Positions 22,201 to 31,920 are shown, counted from the stretch's first letter. The stretch: DNA of 64,000 bases from Notolepis coatsorum (GCA_963971535.1 OZ020599.1:93507765-93571764); one strand, 5' to 3'. Notes: generated by a model from the sequence alone, not told the origin. Numbers and translations: made by a program.

Positions 22201-25162
22201 CGATCTGGTAGCTGCAGTTGAACACAATACGATCCTTGCCGTTGTGGTGGACTTTGTGGTGCGGCACGTACCATGATTCGGTCGTCTGATCGGCCTCTTT
22301 AATGTCAATTTTCTTTATGTGTCCCGCTGTGATTAGCTTGTTAATCTCAGCGCGGTACACAGTCTCTTGAGCGGGGTCTCTGGCTAGGCGCCGCTCTGTG
22401 TTCAATAGATACCGCTCCGTCGCTTCTTTTGTGGCGTGAAAGGTAGGCATACCCTCTCGCCTCAGGAGTGGAGTTGCGTATCTCATCACTCCATTGACGT
22501 TGACTCTCTTTGTCCCTTGCTCGAGGAGGGCTATAGCGTAAATGTCTTCCTTGGAACGAATGTCTTTCCTTTCGTTCTTAAAGGGCATTGTCTCTAGTGT
22601 CCATAGCCTCTCGACGTGCTGTAGGAGAGTGGTGTCTTCTTCTGTCACTCTGGAGTGGAGGCAGTTAGTGGCTGCTGTTCGGTTAAGAGACTTAGCGAGG
22701 GGGCCTTGTAATGTCCATCCTAGGCGGGTCTCGACTGCTGCAGGACAGCCTCTGGGTCCTGTGTGGACCCGGTCTATCGGGACTATGAGGTCTGCATGGT
22801 CGGAGCCTATCAGCAGGGTCGGGGTGGCACCGTCTATGAGCGGGATAGGTAGTTGGCGCAGGTGCACATATTTATCCATCAGCTTGGCGATGGGGTAGGT
22901 GTACTGTGATAGGCCTATTTCTTGGCTGGTGAAAGCATTAGTAATCCTATACCGTCTCTCTGGCTGCCCGCTTGCTGCGATAGTGAAGGAGACATTCTCG
23001 CCCTTTATCGTCTTTAGATCTCTTCTTATTGTCCGAATCGTCATCTGGTTTTCGCTCCCCCGCAGCCCCAGCTGGGCCGCAGCGGACGCGAGGAGAAGGG
23101 TCTTCTCTGACCCGTCGTCAAGGACGGCGTAAGTGTCCATGACCTTATCTTGGTAACTCAGTGTTACGCGGACCACCTTTAAGAGCACCTGGGCGCCCCC
23201 GCTGCTGGCGGGGTCAATGTACATAACACTTGCCTTTGTGCTGCTGGAAGGTGCAGGCTTTCTTCTGTTACTGTCGTGTAGGACATCTAGGTGGGCTCCG
23301 TCACACCGACTACACCTCTTCTTTAAGCGGCAATCGGCTGCCATGTGACTGCGCGCACATCGGTAACAGCGTCGGTTGGACTTTATCCATTGACTCACTT
23401 CTTCAGCGGTCATCTTCTTGAACATGTCACATTGTGACAACCAGTGTTCCTTTTCGCAGTACGGGCACACCATCTTCCACTTCTCTTTCATCGAGGGGGT
23501 ACTGTGGTTCTTGCTGCTCGGTACTGATTCTGATTGGTGCATGACAGTCACCAATCTTCGGCCATCGTTTGCTCTCCTAGGTCCCTCTCTGGAGCTTGGT
23601 GTGCTCCGCACGAACGTATCCAATCGTAGGCTGCTGACTTCTCTCGCCAGGAAGTCGGCTAGGTCTAGGAGGGATGGCTCGGGACCGTTAGGATCACGGT
23701 GGTCTCTTTGCCGCCTGAAGCGCTCTTGTCGGGCGGGCGGCAGCTTCTCTAAAATCCTCTCGACATTAGAGTTTGCGTATAGTTCGTGCATACCCTTTTC
23801 TCGTTGCGCCCCCAGCATCCCTACCAGGGATTGTACTTTGATAGACAGGTCGTCTAGTGAGCGATTGTCTGTTGCTGGGGGTAGGCGGTCAATATGCCTT
23901 ATCTCTTGTATTACGTAATCCCATATGCGTCCATATCTTTGGTCGAGCGCTGCTAGAGCCGCTGTGTATGGGGTAGTAGAGGTGGCATAGGCTAGCGCTA
24001 TGTTGTGCGCTCGGGGCACCTTGAGGTGCTTCAATAGGATAGCATACTTGTGGCGTTCATCAGCTACGTCAACCATCATTGTCTCTAAGCACATCCGTAA
24101 CTCCGTGTACTGTGCTCGGTTCTCATGGGTGAAGTCTGGAAACGTCGGTGTGCCAATGTATGACGCCGTAGATGGCTGGCACATCGGTGAGCGTTGGAAG
24201 AGAGGCCTCCTAGGCGAGTCTCCTCTTACGCCTCTCGGTGGGCTGGTACCGGCAGGGTACCATGGCCCGCGTATCCAGGTGCTATTCCTCGGGACTGGTC
24301 GTGCGTCATGCTCACCCGTGAATAGAGTCGGGGGTCTGTAGCGCTGGACCTCCTGGTCCTGTGGAGTACTGTGCTGCTGTCGGGCTTGACTCTCCTCCTC
24401 TCCCTCTTCTTCTTCTGTCAGGTCATCTAGATCCTGTAGTCGTCTATTTAGCCTCTCCGCGGTGTACACCGTTCCTTCCTTGTAGCTGGGTCTCACTGGG
24501 ACCGGTCGGGGAAGGGGTTCGGAGGGGGGTATAGGCTCTCTCTGGTGGTCGAGTTCAGGGTCGCTTGATCGGTTAGGGGAGGGTGCCCTTGACCCGTGTC
24601 TTGACGAGGCCCTGGAACCCCGTGCGGAGGGAGGGGGTGTTGCCTTGGCGATCAGCTGCTCCATTAGCTGCGCTTGTATTCTGTCGCGCTCTGCTTCTCT
24701 TTGGGCACCGGCAGCGGCACGCTGGGTGTCGGCCCGGTCTCTTGCCATATTCTCTTCCGTCTGAAGGCGTCTAATCTCTAGACGTATACGATCTTCGTCG
24801 CTCCGTTGCTGCGCTTGAATGCGTTCTCTTTCCATGGAAGAATGTTCGCGCTCACTAAGCGTCTGTGCTTGGAGTCGATCGCGCTCTGTTGAGGCTGCTA
24901 GGCTGGCGAGGAACGCCTGTGCCAGCATCTTGTCCGCCTCGCTGGGGGAAGACGCTGGTTGAGGTGATCCGCTCCTGGCAGTACTCGTTGGAGATGCGTT
25001 CTCCTGCGGGGAGTCCTGGGGCTCTATCTCCGCGGCGCTCTCCTCATCTTGTACCGTGCAGAGTTCCATCTCTGGAGGGTTGTCTTCCTCCCGGAGCTCT
25101 CCGGGGACTACTTCTTCGGTCTTGGCGGGGGGTAGTCGTGTCGGTTCCCTCCTGGTCCCCAC
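19268..25162 (-). CDS. BEL/Pao gag-pol polyprotein (most of it)
   Basis: The frame is open from a stop near 25178; the given start is a GTG codon, so the real start probably lies in the overlapping upstream frame. It has 1964 codons. Domains in order: a charged, probably coiled-coil gag region (about 80-170); CCHC-like Cys/His knuckles near 564-615; aspartic protease with LDDGS near 680; reverse transcriptase with YVDN near 1099; RNase H with FSDAS near 1288 and WSDS near 1361; and integrase, comprising an HHCC zinc region, then a core with Asn at residue 1663, Asp in SDHGTNF near 1723 and Glu in GTWERE near 1772. The order PR-RT-RH-IN and the N-terminal knuckles are those of BEL/Pao. The proteins would copy the RNA to DNA in a cytoplasmic particle and insert it into the genome. 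The first integrase acid is normally Asp, so this copy is probably integration-defective. Confidence 0.93.
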   Translation of the reverse strand: MGTRREPTRLPPAKTEEVVPGELREEDNPPEMELCTVQDEESAAEIEPQDSPQENASPTSTARSGSPQPASSPSEADKMLAQAFLASLAASTERDRLQAQTLSEREHSSMERERIQAQQRSDEDRIRLEIRRLQTEENMARDRADTQRAAAGAQREAERDRIQAQLMEQLIAKATPPPSARGSRASSRHGSRAPSPNRSSDPELDHQREPIPPSEPLPRPVPVRPSYKEGTVYTAERLNRRLQDLDDLTEEEEGEEESQARQQHSTPQDQEVQRYRPPTLFTGEHDARPVPRNSTWIRGPWYPAGTSPPRGVRGDSPRRPLFQRSPMCQPSTASYIGTPTFPDFTHENRAQYTELRMCLETMMVDVADERHKYAILLKHLKVPRAHNIALAYATSTTPYTAALAALDQRYGRIWDYVIQEIRHIDRLPPATDNRSLDDLSIKVQSLVGMLGAQREKGMHELYANSNVERILEKLPPARQERFRRQRDHRDPNGPEPSLLDLADFLAREVSSLRLDTFVRSTPSSREGPRRANDGRRLVTVMHQSESVPSSKNHSTPSMKEKWKMVCPYCEKEHWLSQCDMFKKMTAEEVSQWIKSNRRCYRCARSHMAADCRLKKRCSRCDGAHLDVLHDSNRRKPAPSSSTKASVMYIDPASSGGAQVLLKVVRVTLSYQDKVMDTYAVLDDGSEKTLLLASAAAQLGLRGSENQMTIRTIRRDLKTIKGENVSFTIAASGQPERRYRITNAFTSQEIGLSQYTYPIAKLMDKYVHLRQLPIPLIDGATPTLLIGSDHADLIVPIDRVHTGPRGCPAAVETRLGWTLQGPLAKSLNRTAATNCLHSRVTEEDTTLLQHVERLWTLETMPFKNERKDIRSKEDIYAIALLEQGTKRVNVNGVMRYATPLLRREGMPTFHATKEATERYLLNTERRLARDPAQETVYRAEINKLITAGHIKKIDIKEADQTTESWYVPHHKVHHNGKDRIVFNCSYQIGSQNLNKELLPGPTLGPSLLGVLLRFRQDQVAISGDIKGMFLQVRLVEEDKPLLRFLWRERIGDEQPAIYQWEVLPFGTTCSPCCATFALQKHVAEDPAADEEVRQSVGNSFYVDNCLQSVSTPEEAEALLLKLRASLIKGGFDLRQWASSDPQVLRSLSPEDKAASSETWMATIPGEAQEMTLGLVWRFKTDSLHYRHKPLTKEQGRSTALPTTRRSVYRTLARQYDPLGCILPYTTRAKMIVRALWDKDQSWDDPIPEHLASTWREWETELRSLPGVNIRRSYFPPTVRPETCKMDLHVFSDASEVAYGSVAYLRAREEGGEIHTAFILARSRIAPRKQQSIPRLELCAALAGAQLATLIQRELTIPVQRTILWSDSTTVLTWIRSDSCRYKVFVGVRVTEIQELTEVASWRYVDTKHNPADVITRGMSLDDLTRHNLYSDGPEFLKLPEEEWPTPTPREASKEEAENKKSMFCGLNTLVSTDPDIDDCLTLESAQLKTFLWHHPEVQPTTDISAADYEEAELLLLQRAQRDSFPDELDCLQGAKPVPSDSRLLHLAPESDAHSLIRVGGRLRRAPDLPDDVKYPIVLNSRHKVTELIIKKYDEDVHHAGAERVFAEIRRRYWILQGREAVRRFQRTCLDCRKWRAQPSIPRMADLPPCCLRLGDKPFHSTGMNCFGPLYIKKGRGTKKRWGIVFKCMTTRAIHIELLPTMSTDSFLMAFRRFTSWKGKPSTLLSDHGTNFKGGERELRESFQAMGPELKTHLAPSQIDFQFNPPNAPHFGGTWEREVRSIKTALYAVLGAQTVAEEVLMTVLTEIEGVLNSKPLGYVSSDVADVDPVTPNTLLMGRLDPALPQTMYRPEEANGRRTWRYSQVLADKFWNSFLLHYLPSLQTRQKWVKERDNLTEGTVVMIIDQSLPRAMWPAGRVGKVITGADGKVRAAEVLVQGRTYTRPVARLIELPRLPDTIDDDHDPMTL

Positions 25163-25385
25163 CGTGAGCTTGGTCAGTTACATTAGAACCCACTAGGGCC
25201 TCTGTGGTCGGGGTATCCTGGTTGATAGGGTCGGACATAATTTTACTTTCTACTTTTACCGCGTTTACCGTCTGTAGAAGGCTAGGTAGTATACTGGCAG
25301 CGTAATCCTCTAAGTACTGAGGTGGCTGCCGTCTACGCTGCGGGCGATCTACTTTAGGAGGACCGTTTTGTGGAGTGTTCATCAT
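25044..25385 (-). CDS. BEL gag N-terminus, in another frame
   Basis: Starts at tandem ATGs (25380-25385) with MMNTPQNGPPKVDRPQRRR and includes PPQYLEDYAA, similar in style to fish BEL gag starts as I recall them. The frame is +1 relative to the long gag-pol frame and overlaps it by about 130 bases. A run of six C on the minus strand (25127-25132) lies in the overlap. The coding match moves naturally from one frame to the other around that run. This could be a one-base indel, a sequencing error in a homopolymer, or a programmed shift. Confidence 0.65.
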   Translation of the reverse strand: MMNTPQNGPPKVDRPQRRRQPPQYLEDYAASILPSLLQTVNAVKVESKIMSDPINQDTPTTEALVGSNVTDQAHGGDQEGTDTTTPRQDRRSSPRRAPGGRQPSRDGTLHGTR

Positions 25386-25434
25386 AGGCCATTTCAATAT
25401 TAATACCACTATATTAATATTACACTAGTTACCC

Positions 25435-25451
25435 TCCGGCTCGAAGGACCA
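25435..25451 (-). promoter_or_regulatory. BEL primer-binding site, tRNA-Tyr
   Basis: The 17 plus-strand bases tccggctcgaaggacca equal the 3' end of vertebrate tRNA-Tyr including CCA, as I recall that sequence. They lie two bases from the 5' LTR, where the primer-binding site is expected. Confidence 0.85.
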
Positions 25452-25453
25452 AT

Positions 25454-26806
25454 TGTAACTGAGGGGTACAATTCCCTGACTGTATTGATAAGTATGGTAT
25501 CATTAAACCACTACCGCTTTATGTACTTTAACTACTGGCCATACAGTACACAATATATGAATATGATGAACACTTCCCACAATGAAATCGGTTCCAGTCA
25601 AAGGTATTAATCAAGTATTTAATGGAGCAAAAGGTACATATGATACTTATATTACATTTGATTGCACTTGTAAGGCAAATGAGTATTCGTAGGCAAATCA
25701 ACACTGAGTGTCCATTCTCTGGTTACGCAGGAGGCAAGTATACAACCTGGCTCTTAGGGAATTATATCTATGGTACACTTAATGATATAGCGGGATATAC
25801 TGGAAGGGGTCCTCCCGGTTGTAAGCCGGCAGGGGGGGTAGGAGAGCTGTCGGTAGTAGAACGTCTGGTCAGCGATATCTAGGGAGACTTCGAGTACAGA
25901 AGACAGTGCGATAGACTCTTGATCCGCAGACGAATACAGCTTGGTTCTCTTGTAGGCTGTAGCTCCACAGTGAAGAAAGCTAGGCGGCCTCAGGCTCTCT
26001 GAGCGCCGACTCGACCTTGACTCCTCTCGGGGTAAATCCAACGCTCACAGGCGTCGGCGATTATCCGCTCCACAAATCACAGTACCAAAGCAAATATATA
26101 TTCCAGCCGCACAGGGCTATGCAGACGTCAGGTAGGTAATCCAGTGTACATGTCCATTCGGTCCTCGCCTAGATCTCCTCGGATGAAAGCGCCATGTGGT
26201 CGGCCCAGCCTGGATAAGAATCTAGCTAACACGAGGAAGCGTTGGAGATGCTGGTCACTTTAGAACTCTAACCGCACGATGCACCATACACAATAGACTA
26301 TTATTAACTTAATAGAAATACGTCGCACTCGACGGTACAGTGCCAAACTCTGACAATTCAGTTATTAATTCGCACGCGGTCTCAATGCTATTCTGGGGCC
26401 AAACAGGCCATACTTCACCGCACGTCGTATCGTGGGTGAGGCTTCACGTTGGTTACTAAGTTTCTGACTAAGACTAAGTGCTTCTGTATTCACTTGCGCC
26501 ATATTTATATGCACGGTGAACAAATAGTGCCACTCTCATTTCTGTCGCCGTATCCCTGGGCAGGGCCGGGGCTAGTACAGACATGTCTTGTCGGTAACTT
26601 TGAACTTGACTCCGGGGGCTGGTCCCCTGGCGCCTGGTCCTTTGTCCAATAGGAGAATGAACTATTATGGGCTATAGTAGGCTAAAGGGATATTCCGTGT
26701 ATATGTACAAGGAATATACAAGGGATATCAAACGACATACAAATACTATTCAATATATATCAACAAACAAATATATATACTCGGTTTAATCTGATCCTTC
26801 GTAACA
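25454..26806 (-). repeat. BEL 5' LTR
   Basis: A 1353-bp LTR. It differs from the 3' LTR by four substitutions that I can see (for example ctgagtgtcc against ctgaatgtcc) and lacks the 677-bp insertion. In element orientation it is the upstream LTR and would carry the promoter. Confidence 0.93.
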
Positions 26807-27801
26807 GTAATAGTGTGTAATAGTGTGCTAGTGTAATAGTGTGCTAGTGTGTAATAGTGTAATAGTGTGCTAGTGTAATAGTGTGTAATAGTGTAATAGT
26901 GTGTAATAGTGTGCTAGTGTGTAATAGTGTAATAGTGTGTAATAGTGTGCTAGTGTAATAGTGTGTAATAGTGTAATAGTGTCTATTACACTATTACACA
27001 CTATTATACACTATTACACGATTACACACTATTACACTATTACACTCTATTACACACTATTACACAAAATTACACTATTACACACTATTACACTATTACA
27101 CACTATTACACACTATTACACTATTACACACTATTACAATATTACACTATTACACTATTACACTAGCACACTATTACACTATTACACACTATTACACTAT
27201 TACACTAGCACACTATTACACACTATTACACTATTACACACTATTACACTATTACACTATTACACTAGCACACTATTACACACTATTACACACTATTACA
27301 CACTATTACACTATTACACTATTACACACTATTACACTATTACACTATTACACTAGCACACTATTACACACTATTACACACTATTACACACTATTACACT
27401 ATTACACACTATTACACTATTACACTAGCACACTATTACACTATTACACACTATTACACTATTACACACTAGCACACTATTACACTATTACACTATTACA
27501 CTAGCACACTAGCACACTATTACACTATTACACACTATTACACACTATTACACTATTACACACTATTACACTAGCACACTATTACACTATTACACACTAT
27601 TACACTATTACACTATTAAACACTATTACACTATTACACACTATTACACTATTACACACTATTACACACTATTACACTATTACACTAGCACACTATTACA
27701 CTATTACATTATTACACTATTACACACTAGCACACTATTACACTATTACACTAGCACACTATTACACTATTACACACTATTACACTATTACACACTATTA
27801 C
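26807..27801. repeat. Inner satellite containing the foldback axis
   Basis: Units of gtaatagtg type run to 26979, then a 3-base loop (tgt, 26980-26982), then the complementary ctattacac units to 27801. The two sides can pair over a long stretch. Confidence 0.95.
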
Positions 27802-29344
27802 TGTAGCTAAGGGGCTACACAACCCGGACTGTATTAAAGATTGTTTAGATTAAACCACCACTAAGGAATATTAATAGCCAGACAGTATAGTTAGACAAAA
27901 TGGCGGACACTCAATTGACTGCGCGGGGACAGGGATACCAGGTTAATAAGCATTTTAATAGTCATAGTAACATACATATCAGTTATCACGGTTCTCCTTT
28001 AATAATAGAATGTCAGTGTATCAAAGTCAGCGGTAATGAGTAGTTCCTAGGTTACGGATACTCGACCGGAGCTCTGCAGGGAGTGAGACGAAACGAGGCG
28101 ATACTGGGAAAAGCAAATGGTAGCTGGAGACGATGGTTTCCCTCTAGAGCTCCAAGCTCCGGAGGAACTGTAGACCGGTCGGATAATCCTGTCGCCGCTG
28201 GAAGAAAGGGGTCTCGTACGGAACCGGTCCTTGTAATCCTAGCGCCCGATGGCAGGGTTAATAGCTATTAATCCAAAAGCCCGTTGGCATAGATGGTAGC
28301 TAGCTAGCTTCGTTTGTACTGGAAGCTAACCCGCAGACGGTCTCCAATGAGTAGTTATATCCAAACGGCGCTGGGTTTAACTATAAGTCTCTCCACTTTA
28401 CTTCGCTTACACGAGTCACTATACTGTGCCAATAATGGCTCTACAATATTATAGTCGTATCTAAGTAGCCATTAGCTCTCTGTAACGATACACTGCTTGT
28501 AGGTCTGTGTACAACTGTACCGGACGTATCACGCTCTCGCTCTGCTACTTCTCCTGTTATGTTACTGCCGCAGCGGCTGCTTGCACCGTCTACAATATAT
28601 ATACTCAAAACTGATCCCTATGGGGCTCAGCCCATAGATATATATAGAACACTAGATAGCTTGCCCGCGCTGCCGGCCAATGGAGAGCGACGTCACTGAA
28701 CCGCCGCCATCTTGCTCCAGTTAGCCTTGAGTGAGAGTGAGTGAGCTGCACAAACAAAAATACTCATAACTCGCTGAAATATTGACGGATTTACAAACGG
28801 TTTGGTTTATTACAAGCATTATTAACGTGGCTATGATTCAAGCGGTTTGTAAAAAAAAACATCTTTAAATTTTTTTTTTATAAGTATGCAGTATCATAAC
28901 TACATCTTTGATGTTTATAGCAAACCAACCCGTTTGTAAATCCGTCAATATTTCAGCGAGTTATGAGTATTTTTGTCTGTGCAGCTCACTCACTCTCACT
29001 CAAGGCTAACTGGAGCAAGATGGCGGCGGTTCAGTGACGCTGGTGACTCCGCCTTAAGCTATCTAGTGTTCTATAGATATCTATGGCTCAGCCGATTCAC
29101 CTGTACAGAATCAATGCGCTTGCTCTGGGCTAGTCTGAACGTGTCTGAACATGTCTAGAAACCATGTCTAGGGGGCGCGTCTCTGGCGCCTACAACGTCA
29201 AGGATGGGACCCAATGAGGCGAGCGAATAATACTATTATGCAAACAGATGGCGTAAAGATATATATCTTATATATATAAACAATATACAAGTTATACAAA
29301 ATAATAAACGCAGACTTTCAGTGTTAATCTGGACCTTCAGAACA
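27802..29344 (-). mobile_element. Solo LTR of a second, related BEL element
   Basis: Starts tgtagctaaggggctaca and ends ggaccttcagaaca, both resembling the ends of the BEL LTR next to it (tgtaactgaggggtaca; gatccttcgtaaca). It is flanked by ATTAC (27797-27801 and 29345-29349). No internal region is present, so it is a solo LTR left by recombination. It is more diverged than the two LTRs of the full element and contains a MITE. Confidence 0.85.
28633..29085. mobile_element. Palindromic MITE inside the solo LTR, 453 bp
   Basis: Inverted ends (catagatat and atatctatg, continuing through agaacactagatagctt). Long inner arms pair (actcataactcgctgaaata with its complement near 28950-28975). It is flanked by an 8- or 9-bp duplication, (g)gctcagcc, at 28624-28632 and 29085-29093. 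That duplication size fits hAT or Mutator-type elements. No ORF. Confidence 0.85.
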
Positions 29345-29464
29345 ATTACACTATTACACTATTACACTATTACACACTATTACACTATTACACTATTACA
29401 CACTATTACAGTATTACACTATTACACACTATTACACTATTACACACTATTACACTATTACACA
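29345..29464. repeat. Right inner satellite, remainder
   Basis: Continuation of the ctattacac satellite after the solo LTR. It is followed by the palindromic linker aaaatgtgcacatttt (29466-29481). Confidence 0.93.
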
Positions 29465-29485
29465 AAATGTGCACATTTTAGTTTT

Positions 29486-30227
29486 TCATTTTAGGTATTT
29501 TGTGGTACTTTGTGGTATATTTCCAGGCACTTTGCGGTATTTTGGGATATGTTGGGGTACTTTGGGGTATTTTGGGGTACTGTGGGGTATTTTGGGGTAT
29601 ACTTTGGGGTATTTTGGGGTACTTTGGGGTATACTTTGGGGTATTTTGGGGTATACTTTGGGGTATTTTGGGGTACTTTGGGGTATTTTCTGGTATTTTG
29701 GGGTATACTTTGGGGTACTTTGGGGTATTTTGGGGTATTTTAGGGTACTTTGGGGTATTTTCTGGTACTTTGGGGTATACTTTGGGGTATTTTAGGGTAT
29801 TTGGGGGTATTTTCTGGTACTTTGGGGTATACTTTGGGGTATTTTGGGGTACTTTGGGGTATTTTCTGGTACTTTGGGGTATTTTAGGGTATTTGGGGGT
29901 ATTTTGGGGTATTTTCTGGTACTTTGGGGTATACTTTGGGGTCTTTTAGGGTATTTTGGGGTATTTTAGGGTATACTTTGGGGTATTTTGGGGTACTTTG
30001 GGGTATTTTAGGGTACTTTGGGGTATTTTGGGGTATTTTCTGGTACTTTGGGGTATACTTTGGGGTACTTTGGGGTACTTTGGGGTATTTTCTGGTATTT
30101 TGGGGTATACTTTGGGGTACTTTGGGGTACTTTGGGGTATTTTGGGTTATACTTTGGGGTATTTTGGGGTATACTTTGGGGTATTTTGGGGTACTTTAGG
30201 GTATTTTCTGGTACTTTGGGGTGATTA
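29486..30227. repeat. Right outer satellite arm (ggggtattt type)
   Basis: Complement of the left outer satellite, with the same terminal order of variants near the element end. Confidence 0.95.
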
Positions 30228-30373
30228 GTAGGACCCCACCAGACTCATGCTGCAATATATAATAGGTCTATCGGATTTTACCCACCAGGTGGCGCCATAA
30301 TTGCATATAACCCATAGGTCTTGACACCAAGTCCGATGCATGGTTACATCCCTGCTCAGGCTACTACGCCAAG

Positions 30374-31265
30374 CGCGTCTATTCGAAACCCAAACGGTTC
30401 GTGCTTCCGCGTTCGCATTTTCCGCTCTGATTGGCCACTGACCTACGCTAGTTTTGCAGACGCCGGTATGAGCGTAGAAATAATGCGTGGAGAGCAAGCC
30501 TCGCACACACGCACTTTGAAATGGGTATCACAGTAGTACGCCCTACTGTAGAACATGACATATTAGCATGACATCTGATTTATTAATGCCAATACTAGGG
30601 ACAAACGCAATTGGCACAAGTGTAAATTATGTATTAGTCACTCAGTTTTAACATCTGCCAACTTAGCTCACCTTGTTCGTCACCTTGTTCGTCTGCTGCC
30701 TGTGGAGCCTATGGTCACAAGTTCAAATCACTCTTGGTTAAAAAAATTTCTTTTTTACGTTTAATTAATTTATCCACTCTGGTTGGATGGTGTGTATGTA
30801 TATGTATGTATTGTGCTGTATAATGACAATACATTTGAATCGAATCTCATTTTGAAATCGCTACGCTGCCTATGGACACGACAGTCCGACAGCTTCGAAT
30901 GTATTGTCATTATACAGCACAATACATACATATACATACACACCATCCAACCAGAGTGGATAAATTAATAAAACGTAAAAAAAAAAAAAAAAAATTGAAC
31001 CAAGAGTGATATGAACTTGTGACCATAGGCTCCACAGACAGCAGACGGACGAGGTGACAAACAAGGTGAGCTAAGTCAGCATATGTTAAAACTGAGTTAC
31101 TAATCCATGATTTACACTTGTGCCAATTGCGTTTGTCCCTAGTATTGGCATTAATAAATCAGATGTCATGGGGGGGGGGGGGCAAAACTAGCGTAGGTCA
31201 GTGGCCAATCAGAGCGGAAAACGTGAATGCGGAAGCACGAACCGTTTGGGTTTCGAATAGACGCT
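30374..31265. repeat. Large inverted repeat, arms about 370-470 bp
   Basis: The left arm (30374-30843) pairs with the right arm (30897-31265) around a spacer of about 53 bp. Both arms include a tRNA-like segment (ggtcacaagttcaaatcac, B-box-like) and the LINE-like stretch tgctgtataatgacaatac. The left arm has about 70-100 bases missing from the right, where a poly-G run sits instead. Confidence 0.85.
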
Positions 31266-31370
31266 ATCGGGACCGCGTTATTTTTTTCCATAGCCGCATT
31301 TTGCGGAGATGCTCTCTGATTGGCCACTGACGTTTCTGGTGCGCCCAATCGCGTGACGAGCTGTGTCTTT

Positions 31371-31515
31371 TGATTGATTGAAAACTTTATTAACAGATTG
31401 CAGAATGGGTACAATACAGTACAGCTCAATACACACAATTGTTAAGGGGATGCAGACCAGAGAAAGACGTTCGTCTTGTTTACATCAGGGTCCCCCATTT
31501 TCAATTCATCAGGAC
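31371..31515 (-). mobile_element. LINE 3'-end fragment (tail family A)
   Basis: The same tail as 15171-15310, bounded by gattgattgaaaactttatt on the 3' side. Confidence 0.75.
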
Positions 31516-31920
31516 ATATAATATGACATACATGACATACAGATAGATACTTTATGTTTGAATAGGTTCCCTAATCCCTATTCAAACATACTTGATTGCA
31601 AGAATAGGTGCCCCTCTGCATATCTGTTGATATTTCAATGCTGGTGACGTCAGATGTCTGAAGTGGGAGAAATCAGGGTACATCTAAAAACTCCCAAGTT
31701 CCCAAGCAGGCCTAGTATTTACAACTTGAAAGCTGACATGAACGTTTTTTTTGTTTTGTTTTTGCAAGTAGTGTCTTTTCGACACTATTCGAAAAGGAAC
31801 CTGAAAGGACAAAGCTTTGCATGACTTCTGAGAGATCATATTACAACACTATACCTTCTTCAAACCATTTCAACAGGGAATAAAACCTATCCAGTAGAAG
31901 TCCACAGCATTTCAATTACA

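Larger units (their letters stand above)
17145..26806 (-). mobile_element. BEL/Pao LTR retrotransposon, nearly complete
   Basis: A 9.66-kb element on the minus strand with two LTRs (TG...CA), a 5-bp duplication (GTAAT), a primer-binding site matching tRNA-Tyr and a long gag-pol frame. The LTRs are nearly identical outside one 677-bp insertion: I find four substitutions by eye over about 1353 bp. That implies a recent insertion. Two features argue that this copy is not functional as it stands: the gag start and the rest are in different frames, and the first catalytic Asp of the integrase is Asn. Confidence 0.92.
16205..30233. mobile_element. Foldback-like element with satellite arms (split by insertions)
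   Basis: The two ends are inverted copies: tcctactaatcaccccaaag opens the left end, and its complement closes the right, with identity continuing for at least 45 bp. Going inward each arm has a (taccccaaa)-type satellite, a palindromic linker (aaaatgtgcacatttt) and a (gtgtaatag)-type satellite. The satellite reverses orientation at 26980-26982. Without the BEL element, the solo LTR and one copy of each target duplication, the structure is about 2.8 kb. No transposase is visible. A possible 9-bp flanking duplication (aggacccca at 16192-16200 and 30230-30238) does not sit exactly at the inverted ends, so it is uncertain. Confidence 0.7.

Noticed and set aside
19374-24905. Smaller ORFs on both strands inside the BEL element
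   Set aside because: They overlap the 1964-codon frame and show no motifs of their own.
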